Shown piece by piece: positions 39,126-46,836 of a stretch of 64,000 bases of DNA; the stretch's first letter is position 1; each line of letters opens with the position of its first letter. The stretch lies in NCBI GenBank assembly GCA_963724645.1, contig CAVRVJ010000005.1, positions 372,001-436,000 of the forward strand, in the 5' to 3' direction. Both the position numbers and the translations under genes were made by a program. Source of the stretch: CAVXSP01 sp963724645. GTDB lineage: Bacteria > Acidobacteriota > Vicinamibacteria > Vicinamibacterales > SCN-69-37. The notes under the pieces were generated by a model that saw nothing but the letters and a program-made list of their open reading frames with translations, was not told where the DNA came from and searched no databases.

Positions 39126-40574
39126 CTATTTCACTGCGTGCAGCATGACGGCGGCATCCTCGACAGAAATCTGTCGCGGCTTCATGCTGCATCTCAGCAG
39201 TTCCCACGCGTTGTCGCCTCTGTACCCCACCGGCATCTGGCGGAACCCCAGGGCCCGACGCGCCGTGTCGTCGCTGATGCCAGCCCGGCGGCACGCCGCT
39301 TGAATCCGATCCATCTCCTGCATCAGCTCTGTTGCCTCGGCAATGTGGATGTGCGAGCCCGCGGTTCGCGAGACGTGGCAGAGCGCGAGCAGTCCGATCA
39401 GCAGGAGGAGGCCTGCCACCTGGCGGTACGACAGGCGACCGGACGGCCGCAGCACGAATAATCGGTGATTGAGGGCTGGCAATCCGGCCACGAACGTGAG
39501 GGCCAGGCCGAAGTGCGGGAACAGATGGTAGCGGGTCCAGCGATGGATCTGCCGCACGTAGTTCCAGTCCGCGCGCGCGCTGTAAACAAGCAGGTCGCTG
39601 GCCAACCAGATCGCCAGACCGACGAGAACCAGGCGCCGGTAGGGCACGATCTTCCACCAGACGATCGTCGTGACCAGCAGCACCGCGTCGATCGTACAAA
39701 CGGCCGGCCACTCGAACGCCACAGGCCTGTAGACGCCGATCGCGCCAATGATCTGGTTGTCGGCAAGCGTTCGTAGCGTATTTGCTGCACCGGCGACGGG
39801 ATCGAATGCTTGAAACACGGTCTTGCCCTGATAGTGCTCCGCATGCACGATTGACTGCGCAGTGCGAGGCAGACTGACCGCAAGAAATGCCACGGTGCCA
39901 AGCAGAGGAACGGCTGCTCGGGCCAGACGCGAGCGCCAAGGAGCGGAGCGCGTGACTTGATCGCCCGGCAGGTTCAACAGATAGAGGGCACACACGGGCC
40001 CCCCGAGCACGCCGCCCGCGTACCAGCCCGGTGCCGATGCACAACACGCGGCGCATGCGGTCGCGAGAACCCAGCCGCCTCCCTCTCGCCAGGCTTGCGC
40101 GGCGATCAGTCCCAGGAGGATTGTGTCGAGCGACAACACGAAAAACGACGCCGATTACCAGGCGACGCACTCGTAGTACGCGCCGGTGACTCCCCAAAGC
40201 ACCATCGCGAGCAGTCCGTACAGCACGTGGCCCAGCTCTCGGGATACAAAGACATAGATCAACCACATGCCCAGCAATGTCGCGACCACACCTTGAAGCG
40301 CGGCCAGGCGAGGAATCGCCGATGGAGCCCATGCGATTTGCATGAGTACTGCCGAGGCAAATCGCGACAACGGCATCGCGTGGTCGTTCATCGGCTGCCA
40401 GACGTGCATCCAGAACTCCGGCCACGTCCGCGATTTCGTCAGGAAGTTGAAGTCGTCGTAGCGGAGGAACGGATCGCGAAGCCAGGGCAGGTACAACAGC
40501 ACGAGAACTCCGCTGCCCAGGACGGCAAGCAACGTGGCGGCGAATCGAGGGGCTCGGGCGTTCCCCGCACGCAT
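39126..40574 (-). pseudogene. Polytopic membrane protein (glycosyltransferase-C-like) with in-frame stop
   Basis: From the ATG at 40574 (MRAGNARAPRFAATLLAVLG) the frame runs through several membrane helices and meets a TAA at 40155-40157 just after GAYYECVAW. The same frame continues without any shift for 337 more residues with further helices and ends at 39126. RDPFLRYDDFNFLTKSRTWP in the first periplasmic loop resembles the acidic loop of GT-C glycosyltransferases and PMT-like proteins. Unlike the frameshifts elsewhere, this is a nonsense codon (CAA, GAA or AAA to TAA). It begins five bases after the stop of the membrane protein upstream. Confidence 0.72.
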
Positions 40575-40578
40575 CACG

Positions 40579-41964
40579 TCATCGCTCCGGACGTCGGAGT
40601 GATCCCGGCTCTGCGAATGAGAAGTTCTGCGGGCTCGGTCCGCGCCTCCAGCAGCGGACAAACTGTGGGTCATGCCAGTCCCAGACACGTGCAACATTCT
40701 TGTCTACGTCGTCAGGATCCGAGTTCCACTGATCGTTTGGATAGCAGAAGGCGCCGGTCGCAGCGACGGTAATTGACCAGGCAAGCGCCAACCCACCGGC
40801 CAGGCGCAGCAATCGACGTCGGAAAAGCATGTCGACGCCAAGCGCCGCAGCCGGTGCCATGGGCACGAGTGTGTCCATCACGTAGCGCGGTCCGTATGTA
40901 TGTCCGCCCCACCACATCGAATAGAAGCAGTAGCCGCCGAACTGCGCCGCGCCGGCGATTGTCCACCACGCTTCGCCGGCGGCGAAAGGCTGCCGCCACA
41001 CGCGCGGCACGCCGAGGATAGCCACGAGCACGACAGGGCTGAACACGAGGAGCCCGCGACTCGGCGAGGCGAGCAGGCCGTAGGCAGCTGTCCACGGCTC
41101 CCTGTTGAAGGTCGTCGTGACGGCGTGCGCGGCGAGACCCTGCTCCTGCAACAACGCCTTGGCGCCGAGGAGATGGCCGAACCAGACCCAGTGCGCCGAC
41201 ATCATCACTACCGCGACGCTCGCGACAATACCAAGCGCCGGTGCCGCGCGTTTGAGGCCGACGCGGGCAATGAGCCCCACGACCAGGATCGCGATTGTCG
41301 GAGCAGTTTCCAATCGCGCTGCCCCTGCCAAGGCCAGGCCGGCGGCACCCAGGCAGACCTGCGCGGTCCCAAGATCTGAAGAGCGACGTAGCCACGCATA
41401 CATCGCCAGCGCGCACCCGAAACTTACCGTCTCAAACTGCCAGAGCGTGCGACTCGCCAACGGCCAAAGGTTCGTTCCGAGACCGAGGCCGATCGCGACC
41501 AACACGGCCGTGCGAAAGGTGGTCACGCGCGCGATCGAGACGAACACCAGTGTCACGGCGCCGGCCGTGAGCAAGGAGGCCGTGAGTGCCGCCACGAATC
41601 CTGGTGCGAGCGGTGCACGCAGGTTGATGGCGCGCGTGACATGCAGTAACGACGCCACCGCCGCCGCCTCGATTGACGGCACTACCGAATACGCCGAGCG
41701 CCAGTGGCCGGAGCGGTCGCGCTGGAATGCCATGCGCTCGGCCAATGCCGGCGTGGTGCCGATAACGTAATCAAGCGTCAGCGTGCCGCGCAGTGCCAAC
41801 TCTCGTGCCGCATACTTCGTCGGCTGCGTGTCGTACGACTGAATCTCTCGTCCGTTCGAATTGTAAATGACAAGGAGAAGACCGAACAGAGTCCAGCTTG
41901 CCGTCCGAAGTCGGCGACCGTCGCTCGGGTCACTGACGGCGCCATTCGTCACATGTATCGGCAT
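40579..41964 (-). CDS. Polytopic membrane protein, GT-C glycosyltransferase-like
   Basis: The 461-residue protein has about ten membrane helices, starting TASWTLFGLLLVIYNSNGRE. The first large loop (REIQSYDTQPTKYAARELAL) has an aspartate where GT-C enzymes keep catalytic acids. Later segments include FCYSMWWGGHTYGPRYVMDT-like sequence and PMAPAAALGVDMLF. Members of this type often transfer mannose or arabinose from a lipid carrier in envelope glycan synthesis. I assign only the architecture. It is adjacent to the interrupted homologous-type gene downstream and lies just outside the island boundary at 41,988. Confidence 0.72.
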   Translation of the reverse strand: MPIHVTNGAVSDPSDGRRLRTASWTLFGLLLVIYNSNGREIQSYDTQPTKYAARELALRGTLTLDYVIGTTPALAERMAFQRDRSGHWRSAYSVVPSIEAAAVASLLHVTRAINLRAPLAPGFVAALTASLLTAGAVTLVFVSIARVTTFRTAVLVAIGLGLGTNLWPLASRTLWQFETVSFGCALAMYAWLRRSSDLGTAQVCLGAAGLALAGAARLETAPTIAILVVGLIARVGLKRAAPALGIVASVAVVMMSAHWVWFGHLLGAKALLQEQGLAAHAVTTTFNREPWTAAYGLLASPSRGLLVFSPVVLVAILGVPRVWRQPFAAGEAWWTIAGAAQFGGYCFYSMWWGGHTYGPRYVMDTLVPMAPAAALGVDMLFRRRLLRLAGGLALAWSITVAATGAFCYPNDQWNSDPDDVDKNVARVWDWHDPQFVRCWRRGPSPQNFSFAEPGSLRRPER

Positions 41965-41987
41965 GCGAGGCGCATTGTACGAGCGAG

Positions 41988-42019
41988 GCGCCCTTCGACC
42001 CTACCCCGCCTTAGGAGGG
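41988..42019 (-). repeat. Displaced tRNA-Arg anticodon/3' fragment, candidate attL
   Basis: Bases 42004-42019 (plus strand CCCCGCCTTAGGAGGG) are identical to 47555-47570 inside the tRNA-Arg anticodon arm and lie in the same orientation. Reading on along the minus strand, the sequence continues as GTCGAAGGGCGCC, which loosely resembles a T-loop followed by the tRNA acceptor strand GGGCGC. This is what remains expected of the original tRNA 3' half after an element inserted at the anticodon loop and supplied its own copy. Confidence 0.65.
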
Positions 42020-42305
42020 GCTCCTGGTCCGAGAAGGCCGCAAAGAGGCGCTGACGGGATTCAGCAGGAGGTCACGGCCGCTTTGAAGTGGCAAGGCGAG
42101 ACAGCGCGCGCCGGACGCCTTCGCGATGACGGTGGCGAGACGGCGGACTGGGCGGCGGTCTCGACGCTCCTGCGCTAGTCCTATCGCGATCTCCATGCCG
42201 CGGTGCAACCCTGACCGGCGCGCGACACTCACATACGCACGCCAGTGGTCATCTCCGCCGGCATGGTCGCTGGCCTCGAAGCGCCCGGCCTCGGGTCGGC
42301 GTCGC
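42020..42305. other. Island left end, no gene recognised
   Basis: About 290 bases lie between the candidate attachment site and the methyltransferase stop. Short open frames are present on both strands but show no conserved sequence, start signals or domain. No integrase fragment is recognisable here. Confidence 0.5.
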
Positions 42306-43160
42306 CTACCGCAGGCCGAGGTCGTCTTCTCCGTGGTGAGCTCGGACGTCATACTGAGGGTGATTGAAATGGTGGGCGACGTACATCTTCTCGTGCCATT
42401 GGGCCGGCAGGCTGCCGAAGGTGTACCGTAGTCCAGCCACGCGCGCGATTTTCCGTTCCCGATGCGCCGCGTTGAAATCCTTGATAGCCAGGAGTTCCCC
42501 GGCAAACTCGTTGTAGCAGAAGTCCGCGCCGCCTGCGACGTCATCGAAATAGCAGAATACCCGTGGCAGAAGGAACCGGTCCCCGATTCCGAAGATCTCG
42601 AAGGCCGCCATCGTCGAGGAATAGTAATCGAGGTCGAACGCCACGAACCCGATGGGCGGCGGATCGTGGTCGCCGAACCGACGGGTGGTCTGGCGAACGT
42701 CGCCGATGACGAGCGAGGCTCGCTTGAGACGCGCTTTCAGTTTCTCGACATCCATGGCATAGAAGCCTGGTTCCCAGGCGTACGGCATGTCGCGATAGTC
42801 GACTGGCGGTGGCAGGCCCGCCCCGGAATCGAAGCCGTAGACGGCGATCTCGACACCGGTGTCACGCGTCACGCACAACGCGTGTTCCTCGAGGATCACA
42901 AGGCCATTCCCCCCGGCAACGCCGAACTCCAGCGCCGAGATGCGCGGCACACCGAGGCGGGCGGCCTCGCGCGCAGAATGCAGCAGCCCGAACAGGTACT
43001 GGGGCCTGGGAACGGAGCGCACGTTGATTTTGGCCTCGTAGCTGAGAAAATCGAACACCGCGTCCAGCGCCCTGAGCGTCAATAGGCGCATTGGCGTCGG
43101 CTCTCGCAGCGAGAGCATGCCTGCGCGAAGAAGTCCGCTCAGCCTGGCTGTGAACGCCAT
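42306..43160 (-). CDS. Class I SAM-dependent methyltransferase, TylF/MycF-like
   Basis: The 284-residue protein has a SAM-binding glycine loop in ALEFGVAGGNGLVILEEHAL and an acidic strand EIAVYGFDSGAGLPP. FVAFDLDYYSSTMAAFEIFG is like the D-x-D metal/substrate motif of TylF-type O-methyltransferases. YDDVAGGADFCYNEFAGELL-like sequence follows. Such enzymes methylate sugars in glycans or antibiotics. It is divergent from the glycosyltransferase at 43573, and both lie inside the tRNA-bounded island, so they may be cargo. The start at 43160 is the first ATG; a later one at residue 15 is possible. Confidence 0.75.
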   Translation of the reverse strand: MAFTARLSGLLRAGMLSLREPTPMRLLTLRALDAVFDFLSYEAKINVRSVPRPQYLFGLLHSAREAARLGVPRISALEFGVAGGNGLVILEEHALCVTRDTGVEIAVYGFDSGAGLPPPVDYRDMPYAWEPGFYAMDVEKLKARLKRASLVIGDVRQTTRRFGDHDPPPIGFVAFDLDYYSSTMAAFEIFGIGDRFLLPRVFCYFDDVAGGADFCYNEFAGELLAIKDFNAAHRERKIARVAGLRYTFGSLPAQWHEKMYVAHHFNHPQYDVRAHHGEDDLGLR

Positions 43161-43572
43161 CGTGTTCGTCCTTGGCTATGGCGCGACTGCGGAAGATCGA
43201 AGATCCCACACGCAGTCGTCTTCGGGACTCTGTATAACACGACATCCCGTCCCGGTTGATTGAGGCGCGTCGAACGATGCGATATCTGTTCCTCGGGGCA
43301 GGAATAGTTCGGCCCTTCAGAAGACTCTCACTCAAGCGTCCAGCGGATCAAGCGGTACGATGACTGTTGCCGTGCCCCTTACCGGCAGGCCTGATGACCA
43401 CCATGCCCGAAAATCAGTAGTCGTCGCAGCAAACGCGCTGCTGCGTTCCGCAGTCCATCAAGGCAATCCCAATGACGATTCCGGCCCTGGTTATGCTGGT
43501 CGCCGGAGAGTGGCTCGGGTGTCTGCTCGCGGGCCCGGTGACGCCCTTTCCCGGGTCGAATAGGATCGCCTC
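43161..43572. other. Divergent intergenic region, no gene recognised
   Basis: About 410 bases separate the methyltransferase and glycosyltransferase starts. It likely holds both promoters. A 67-codon open frame at 43360-43563 has no family features, so I do not call it. No repeat or hairpin stands out. Confidence 0.5.
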
Positions 43573-44523
43573 ATGGCAACGCCTGAAGACTCGCTGCTCT
43601 CCGTCGTTGTGGTCATCGTCAGCGATACCATGGCGGCGCGCGGGAGCGGCGCTCATCTTCGTGAATGTCTCCGGGCGCTGGCGGAACAGGTCGATCCGCC
43701 GCGAATGGAAGTGATCGTTCCGCATCTTGACAACGTGGAGGACATCGACCTCTTGCGGGCCGCGTTTCCGTGGGTGCGCTGGTTGCTGGTCTCGGACATC
43801 GTCGCTCTGATCGGAGGACGCGAGCACCACGACGTGCTGCGAACCCGTGGACTGGCTGTCGCGCGCGGCACTATCGTCGGCCTGCTGGAGGACCACGAGA
43901 GGCCTCACCCGCGCTGGTGCGCGAATGTGATGGCCGCGCATCGTGAGCCGTACGCGGCGATCGGCGGCGCAATTGAAAACGGTGTGGAGCGACCGCTGAA
44001 CTGGGCCGTGTACTATTGTGACTTCGGCCGGTACCAGAACCCGCTTCCGCCGGGCGAGGCCGCTTTCGCCTCCGATGCCAACGTGACCTATAAGCGCCGG
44101 GCCCTGGAACGAGTGCATGCGTCCTGGTGCGACAGCTTCCGGGAAGTCATCGTGCACGAGGCGATAAAGTCACTGGGTGAAACGATTGCGCTCGACCCGC
44201 GCATCATCGTGTACCAGAACCGGCAAGGCTTGACGATTCAGACCGCATTGCGTGAGCGATTTGCCTGGGGACGATCCTATGCGGCTACTCGCCTGACACT
44301 CCTGACGTGGCCGAGACGGCTCGTCTATGCGTGTCTGTCTCCGTTGCTCCCCGCGGTCTTGCTCTTCAGGATGGGTTACCGGTCTTGGGGGCGCCGCTCA
44401 TTTGGCACGTTCGCCAGAGCCGTTCACATCACGTCCCTTCTCACCGCCACGTGGAGTGCCGGGGAAGGAATCGGCTATCTGCTCGGAGTGGAGCCGCCGC
44501 GTATCCGTCCACAGACGCGATAG
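43573..44523 (+). CDS. Family 2-like glycosyltransferase with C-terminal membrane segment
   Basis: The 316-residue protein starts SLLSVVVVIVSDTMAARGSG, a GT-A Rossmann entry. GTIVGLLEDHERPHPRWCAN contains an ExDH-type acidic motif in the place of the DxD site. FASDANVTYKRRALERVHAS and SFREVIVHEAIKSLGETIAL follow the usual acceptor-side pattern. The C-terminus has two hydrophobic segments (LVYACLSPLLPAVLLFRMGY, VHITSLLTATWSAGEGIGYL), as in GT2 enzymes associated with the membrane. The sugar and acceptor are not predictable. The gene lies in the island beside a sugar-type methyltransferase. Confidence 0.82.
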   Translation: MATPEDSLLSVVVVIVSDTMAARGSGAHLRECLRALAEQVDPPRMEVIVPHLDNVEDIDLLRAAFPWVRWLLVSDIVALIGGREHHDVLRTRGLAVARGTIVGLLEDHERPHPRWCANVMAAHREPYAAIGGAIENGVERPLNWAVYYCDFGRYQNPLPPGEAAFASDANVTYKRRALERVHASWCDSFREVIVHEAIKSLGETIALDPRIIVYQNRQGLTIQTALRERFAWGRSYAATRLTLLTWPRRLVYACLSPLLPAVLLFRMGYRSWGRRSFGTFARAVHITSLLTATWSAGEGIGYLLGVEPPRIRPQTR

Positions 44524-44628
44524 CCCAACCTTCGTTCGCGCTCCGCTTGGATCTCCTGTCGCCGCGTGCCTCGCTCCCGCGAGACGCGCGGCCAGGCTCG
44601 ATCCGTCCAAGGCCCCGCGCTCCTGATC

Positions 44629-45024
44629 TCACCTCGCCGATGGATCGATCGCCGTCGGAAGCTCGTACCAGATCTCCAGTTCGTTGCCGTCAGGGTCCTG
44701 ACAGAACAGATACGGCTCACCGGGACAGAACTCGCCGTGACTCAGGATTCGGCCGCCCGCGGCTTTGACGGCGTCGAGCGCCGCCCTGATGTCCTCCGGC
44801 TTTGTCAGCCTGAACCCGAAGTGGGCCACACCACCTTTCAGACCGGCGCGGTCGGGCGCGCGCTCAAGAACCAGGACGTCACGCGCGCCTGGCGTTTGCG
44901 CCTGAACGAAATCTTCTTCCCTGTAGACGGCCTTCATACCGAGGACCGCGGAGTAGAACTCGAACGCGACGGTCGGATCGCGGACGGCCAGCGCGACGTG
45001 CGTGAGACCGTAGGTCTTGACCAT
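44629..45024 (-). CDS. VOC-family (glyoxalase/dioxygenase-like) protein
   Basis: The start at 45024 has a good ribosome-binding site (GGGAGGCGAG) and gives 131 residues. Two beta-alpha-beta-beta-beta units are visible: THVALAVRDPTVAFEFYSAV and AHFGFRLTKPEDIRAALDAV. The closing FCQDPDGNELEIWYEL holds the metal-binding glutamate and the canonical DPDGN turn. VOC proteins include glyoxalases, ring-cleaving dioxygenases and fosfomycin-resistance enzymes; nothing here chooses among them. An upstream start at 45078 lacks conservation. Confidence 0.88.
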   Translation of the reverse strand: MVKTYGLTHVALAVRDPTVAFEFYSAVLGMKAVYREEDFVQAQTPGARDVLVLERAPDRAGLKGGVAHFGFRLTKPEDIRAALDAVKAAGGRILSHGEFCPGEPYLFCQDPDGNELEIWYELPTAIDPSAR

Positions 45025-45074
45025 GCTCTCGCCTCCCTGTTCCGCGAGCGACGCGCCAAGCGCGAGGGGCCTCC

Positions 45075-45593
45075 TCACCTGCGTCGCCTTGAAAAGCCGA
45101 GGGCCACTCGGCTCTTGCCCGGCCAGCCGCCTGACGGACTGGGCGTGGTTATCCCTCGACGGTCGTTGTGTTCCTCGCCCTCGTCGTCGCGGCCGGCGTG
45201 GACGGCGAGCGTGTACAGCGGGTGCTTCGGCTCCGTTAGCTCCCTGGCGAATTCGGAGGCCAGCACGACCTGGTCGGCCGGATCGAGCTCGGGCGGGAGC
45301 GCGAAATCGGCACTGACGTAGAGCCGGCCGTTCGCGCGCTCATCGAGATCGGCGCCGTCCCAATAGTCGCGCGGGTCGTCGTCGGCCCACGAGGGCATGT
45401 GGCCTGACTCCGTGTAGGTGGCCGGATCGCGATCCGGGCCGTCGTACTCGCCCTCACGCGTGACGTAGTCGTACGAGGCGCCGGCGCACGCCCCGCCACC
45501 GCGCGACCCGGAGCGAAACGACAGGTGGTAGAAACTGCCGCCGCTGCGGGCGTGGCCGCCGCCAGCGTCCTGTTCTCGATGGTACCTTCCCAT
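45075..45593 (-). pseudogene. mobA: MobA (MobA/MobL, MOBQ) relaxase, N-terminal fragment
   Basis: The ATG at 45593 has a strong ribosome-binding site (GGAGGTCGCG). After a short glycine/histidine-rich start the sequence aligns by eye with MobA of IncQ plasmid RSF1010: FYHLSFRSGSRGGG, YDYVTREGEY, TESGHMPSWADDDPRDYWDG, ADLDERANGRLY and HPLYTLAVHAG. The tyrosine at residue 43 corresponds to the DNA-nicking Tyr25 of RSF1010 MobA. Just after EGEEHN, where the metal-binding NPHCHLM-type motif should follow, the sequence changes to unrelated DRRGITTPSPS and ends. About 145 relaxase residues remain of the roughly 185-residue domain, so it should be inactive. The frame opens further upstream without family sequence. 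Confidence 0.85.
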
Positions 45594-45605
45594 CGCGACC
45601 TCCAG

Positions 45606-45663
45606 CCGGCCAGAGGCGCACGCACGACGTTTCGAAGAAACGCCAAAGTGCGCCTCTGGCCGG
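45606..45663. other. oriT: oriT-like region of IncQ/MOBQ type with nested inverted repeats
   Basis: Outer arms at 45606-45621 (CCGGCCAGAGGCGCAC) and 45648-45663 are perfect 16-bp reverse complements. Inside is a second hairpin, CGTTTC (45628-45633), GAA, GAAACG (45637-45642). Directly after it come CCAAAGTGCGCC and TCT. The R1162/RSF1010 oriT has the same order: a GTTTCTC-x-GAGAAAC repeat, then TAAGTGCGCCCT with the nick after GTGCG. By analogy the nick here would fall near 45652-45653. The site lies between the mobC-like and mobA genes, as in IncQ plasmids. Confidence 0.8.
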
Positions 45664-45767
45664 ATTGAATAGCGTGCTGTCTCCGCGGCCGCGATCCGCT
45701 CCGGCCCGAGGCGGCAACGACGGCTCAACGGCAGCGTTCACGGACTGCGACCATTCGCCAGGAAACG

Positions 45768-46053
45768 TCAGGCGAACTTGCGGGGCGCCAGGTCGAACAC
45801 CGTGCGGTCATGCGGCCGGCTGAGCTGGGCATCTAACCAGCGCAGGAGGTCCGCGCGCGAGCGAAGGGCGGGCAGGCCTTCGTGGTCCACGGCGGCCAGC
45901 ACGGTCCCGCCGATGACGATTTTCTGGCGCGTCTCCCGCGTGCGCTGGGCCTTGCTCGCCCGCGCGACGATCTGACCTCGTCTTAGCGCGCAGCCGGGCC
46001 AGTTCCTCGTCGATCAGATGCAAGCGCGTGCGGATGGATTCAGGGTGCGACAT
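45768..46053 (-). CDS. mobC: MobC-like mobilization accessory protein (single frameshift)
   Basis: The ATG at 46053 has a good ribosome-binding site (GGAGGTCACG). The first half reads SIRTRLHLIDEELARLRAKT; one base must be removed near 45985 to continue as QRTRETRQKIVIGGTVLAAV and RADLLRWLDAQLSRPHDRTV ending FDLAPRKFA. The pattern of a basic helix, R-x-TR-x-KI-x-IGG, and a final DHDRxLF-like motif resembles RSF1010 MobC, which opens the DNA at oriT. At about 94 residues it also matches that protein in length. It lies upstream of oriT and mobA on the same strand. Confidence 0.78.
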
Positions 46054-46128
46054 CGTGACCTCCGGGTGGAAGGCAATCAGAAATGCGGAAGGGCGATTCA
46101 AGCCTTGGTTGCGGTGAGAAGGCCGAGC

Positions 46129-46362
46129 TCAGAGCTCCCCGTACTCGAGCGCCAGCGCGTCCCAGGCGCGCGTCACCTCGGACATGCTCCAGGCGCGGCC
46201 GAACAGCCTGTGGACAGTGGTCCACTCTTCAATTGAGAATCCGAAGGTGATGCCGTTGTCGTGGGCCCGGAACCAGATCTCCGAGGACTGCTGCTGGTCA
46301 GGGGCAATGAGGTCGGCGAAGAAGTAGGCACCCGTCCAATCTCGGCTCCAGCTCTTCCCCTT
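46129..46362 (-). CDS. Small uncharacterised protein, 5' end unresolved
   Basis: The frame to the stop at 46129 encodes SWSRDWTGAYFFADLIAPDQ, QQSSEIWFRAHDNGITFGFS and VHRLFGRAWSMSEVTRAWDA, ending EYGEL. The composition (tryptophan- and phenylalanine-rich, regular secondary structure) looks like a real protein. No ATG, GTG or TTG occurs in frame just before this segment, so the start is unknown; a frameshift or a sequencing error near 46370 would explain it. It is divergent from the AlpA-like gene. Function unknown. Confidence 0.5.
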   Translation of the reverse strand, partial: KGKSWSRDWTGAYFFADLIAPDQQQSSEIWFRAHDNGITFGFSIEEWTTVHRLFGRAWSMSEVTRAWDALALEYGEL

Positions 46363-46380
46363 CCTGTCCGGGCGCCGCGC

Positions 46381-46563
46381 GTGCTCCGAGAGCGCGAGGC
46401 CGCCGCGTACATCGGTATGTCGGCCGCCTTCCTCCGTGCCGCACGGCTCGGTCGCGGCACTCCTGGTCCGCCGTTCGTGCGGATCGGCCGGTCCGTGCGT
46501 TACGCTGTGGCCGATCTCGACGCGTGGCTCGCGACGAAGCGCGTCACCGCTGCTCAACGGTAG
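46381..46563 (+). CDS. AlpA/excisionase-type helix-turn-helix protein
   Basis: From a GTG at 46381 the 60-residue protein contains LREREAAAYIGMSAAFLRAA, followed by RIGRSVRYAVADLDAWLATK, the winged-helix layout of AlpA and excisionase-family regulators that decide whether an integrated element leaves the chromosome. The open frame extends upstream to 46261 but without conservation and across the divergent small gene. Its presence in a tRNA-bounded island with mobilization genes fits a regulator of the element. Confidence 0.78.
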   Translation: MLREREAAAYIGMSAAFLRAARLGRGTPGPPFVRIGRSVRYAVADLDAWLATKRVTAAQR

Positions 46564-46584
46564 ACCGTTGCGGGCGTCCGAGGC

Positions 46585-46836
46585 GTGGGCAATCGTCAGC
46601 AGAATGAGCGAAAATTCGGGAACTGGCGCGAGCTCCCAGCTGGGGGCCGACTCTATTCGTATGAGTTTGCGGGCCGCTCGGGCTGGCGCGCACGATATGT
46701 GAAGGAAGTTGACGCCGAAGAGACCACGGCGAGGTTCTACCAGGAGGTCTACGACGCGAACGGGACCCTCCGGGAAGTGCATCACAAGTTCCCGGCCGAC
46801 CTCGGGCATGAATCGGCAGCAGGTGGCGAGCGATGA
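46585..46836 (+). CDS. Small uncharacterised protein, first of an overlapping pair
   Basis: The 83-residue reading from GTG 46585 contains FGNWRELPAGGRLYSYEFAG, RSGWRARYVKEVDAEETTAR and FYQEVYDANGTLREVHHKFP. The regular alternating pattern suggests a small beta-rich domain. The stop overlaps the next start by four bases (ATGA), so the two proteins are probably made together. It has no signal peptide or membrane segment. I do not recognise a named family. The arrangement is compatible with a toxin-antitoxin or other two-component accessory module, but nothing proves that. Confidence 0.62.
   Translation: MGNRQQNERKFGNWRELPAGGRLYSYEFAGRSGWRARYVKEVDAEETTARFYQEVYDANGTLREVHHKFPADLGHESAAGGER

Noticed and set aside
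43360..43563. 67-codon open frame between the methyltransferase and glycosyltransferase
   Set aside because: No ribosome-binding site or recognisable sequence; it fits chance in GC-rich DNA.
45606..45663. Simple rho-independent terminator after mobC
   Set aside because: The stem is perfect but no T-tract follows on either strand, and the inner hairpin plus AAGTGCGCC fits an IncQ oriT better.
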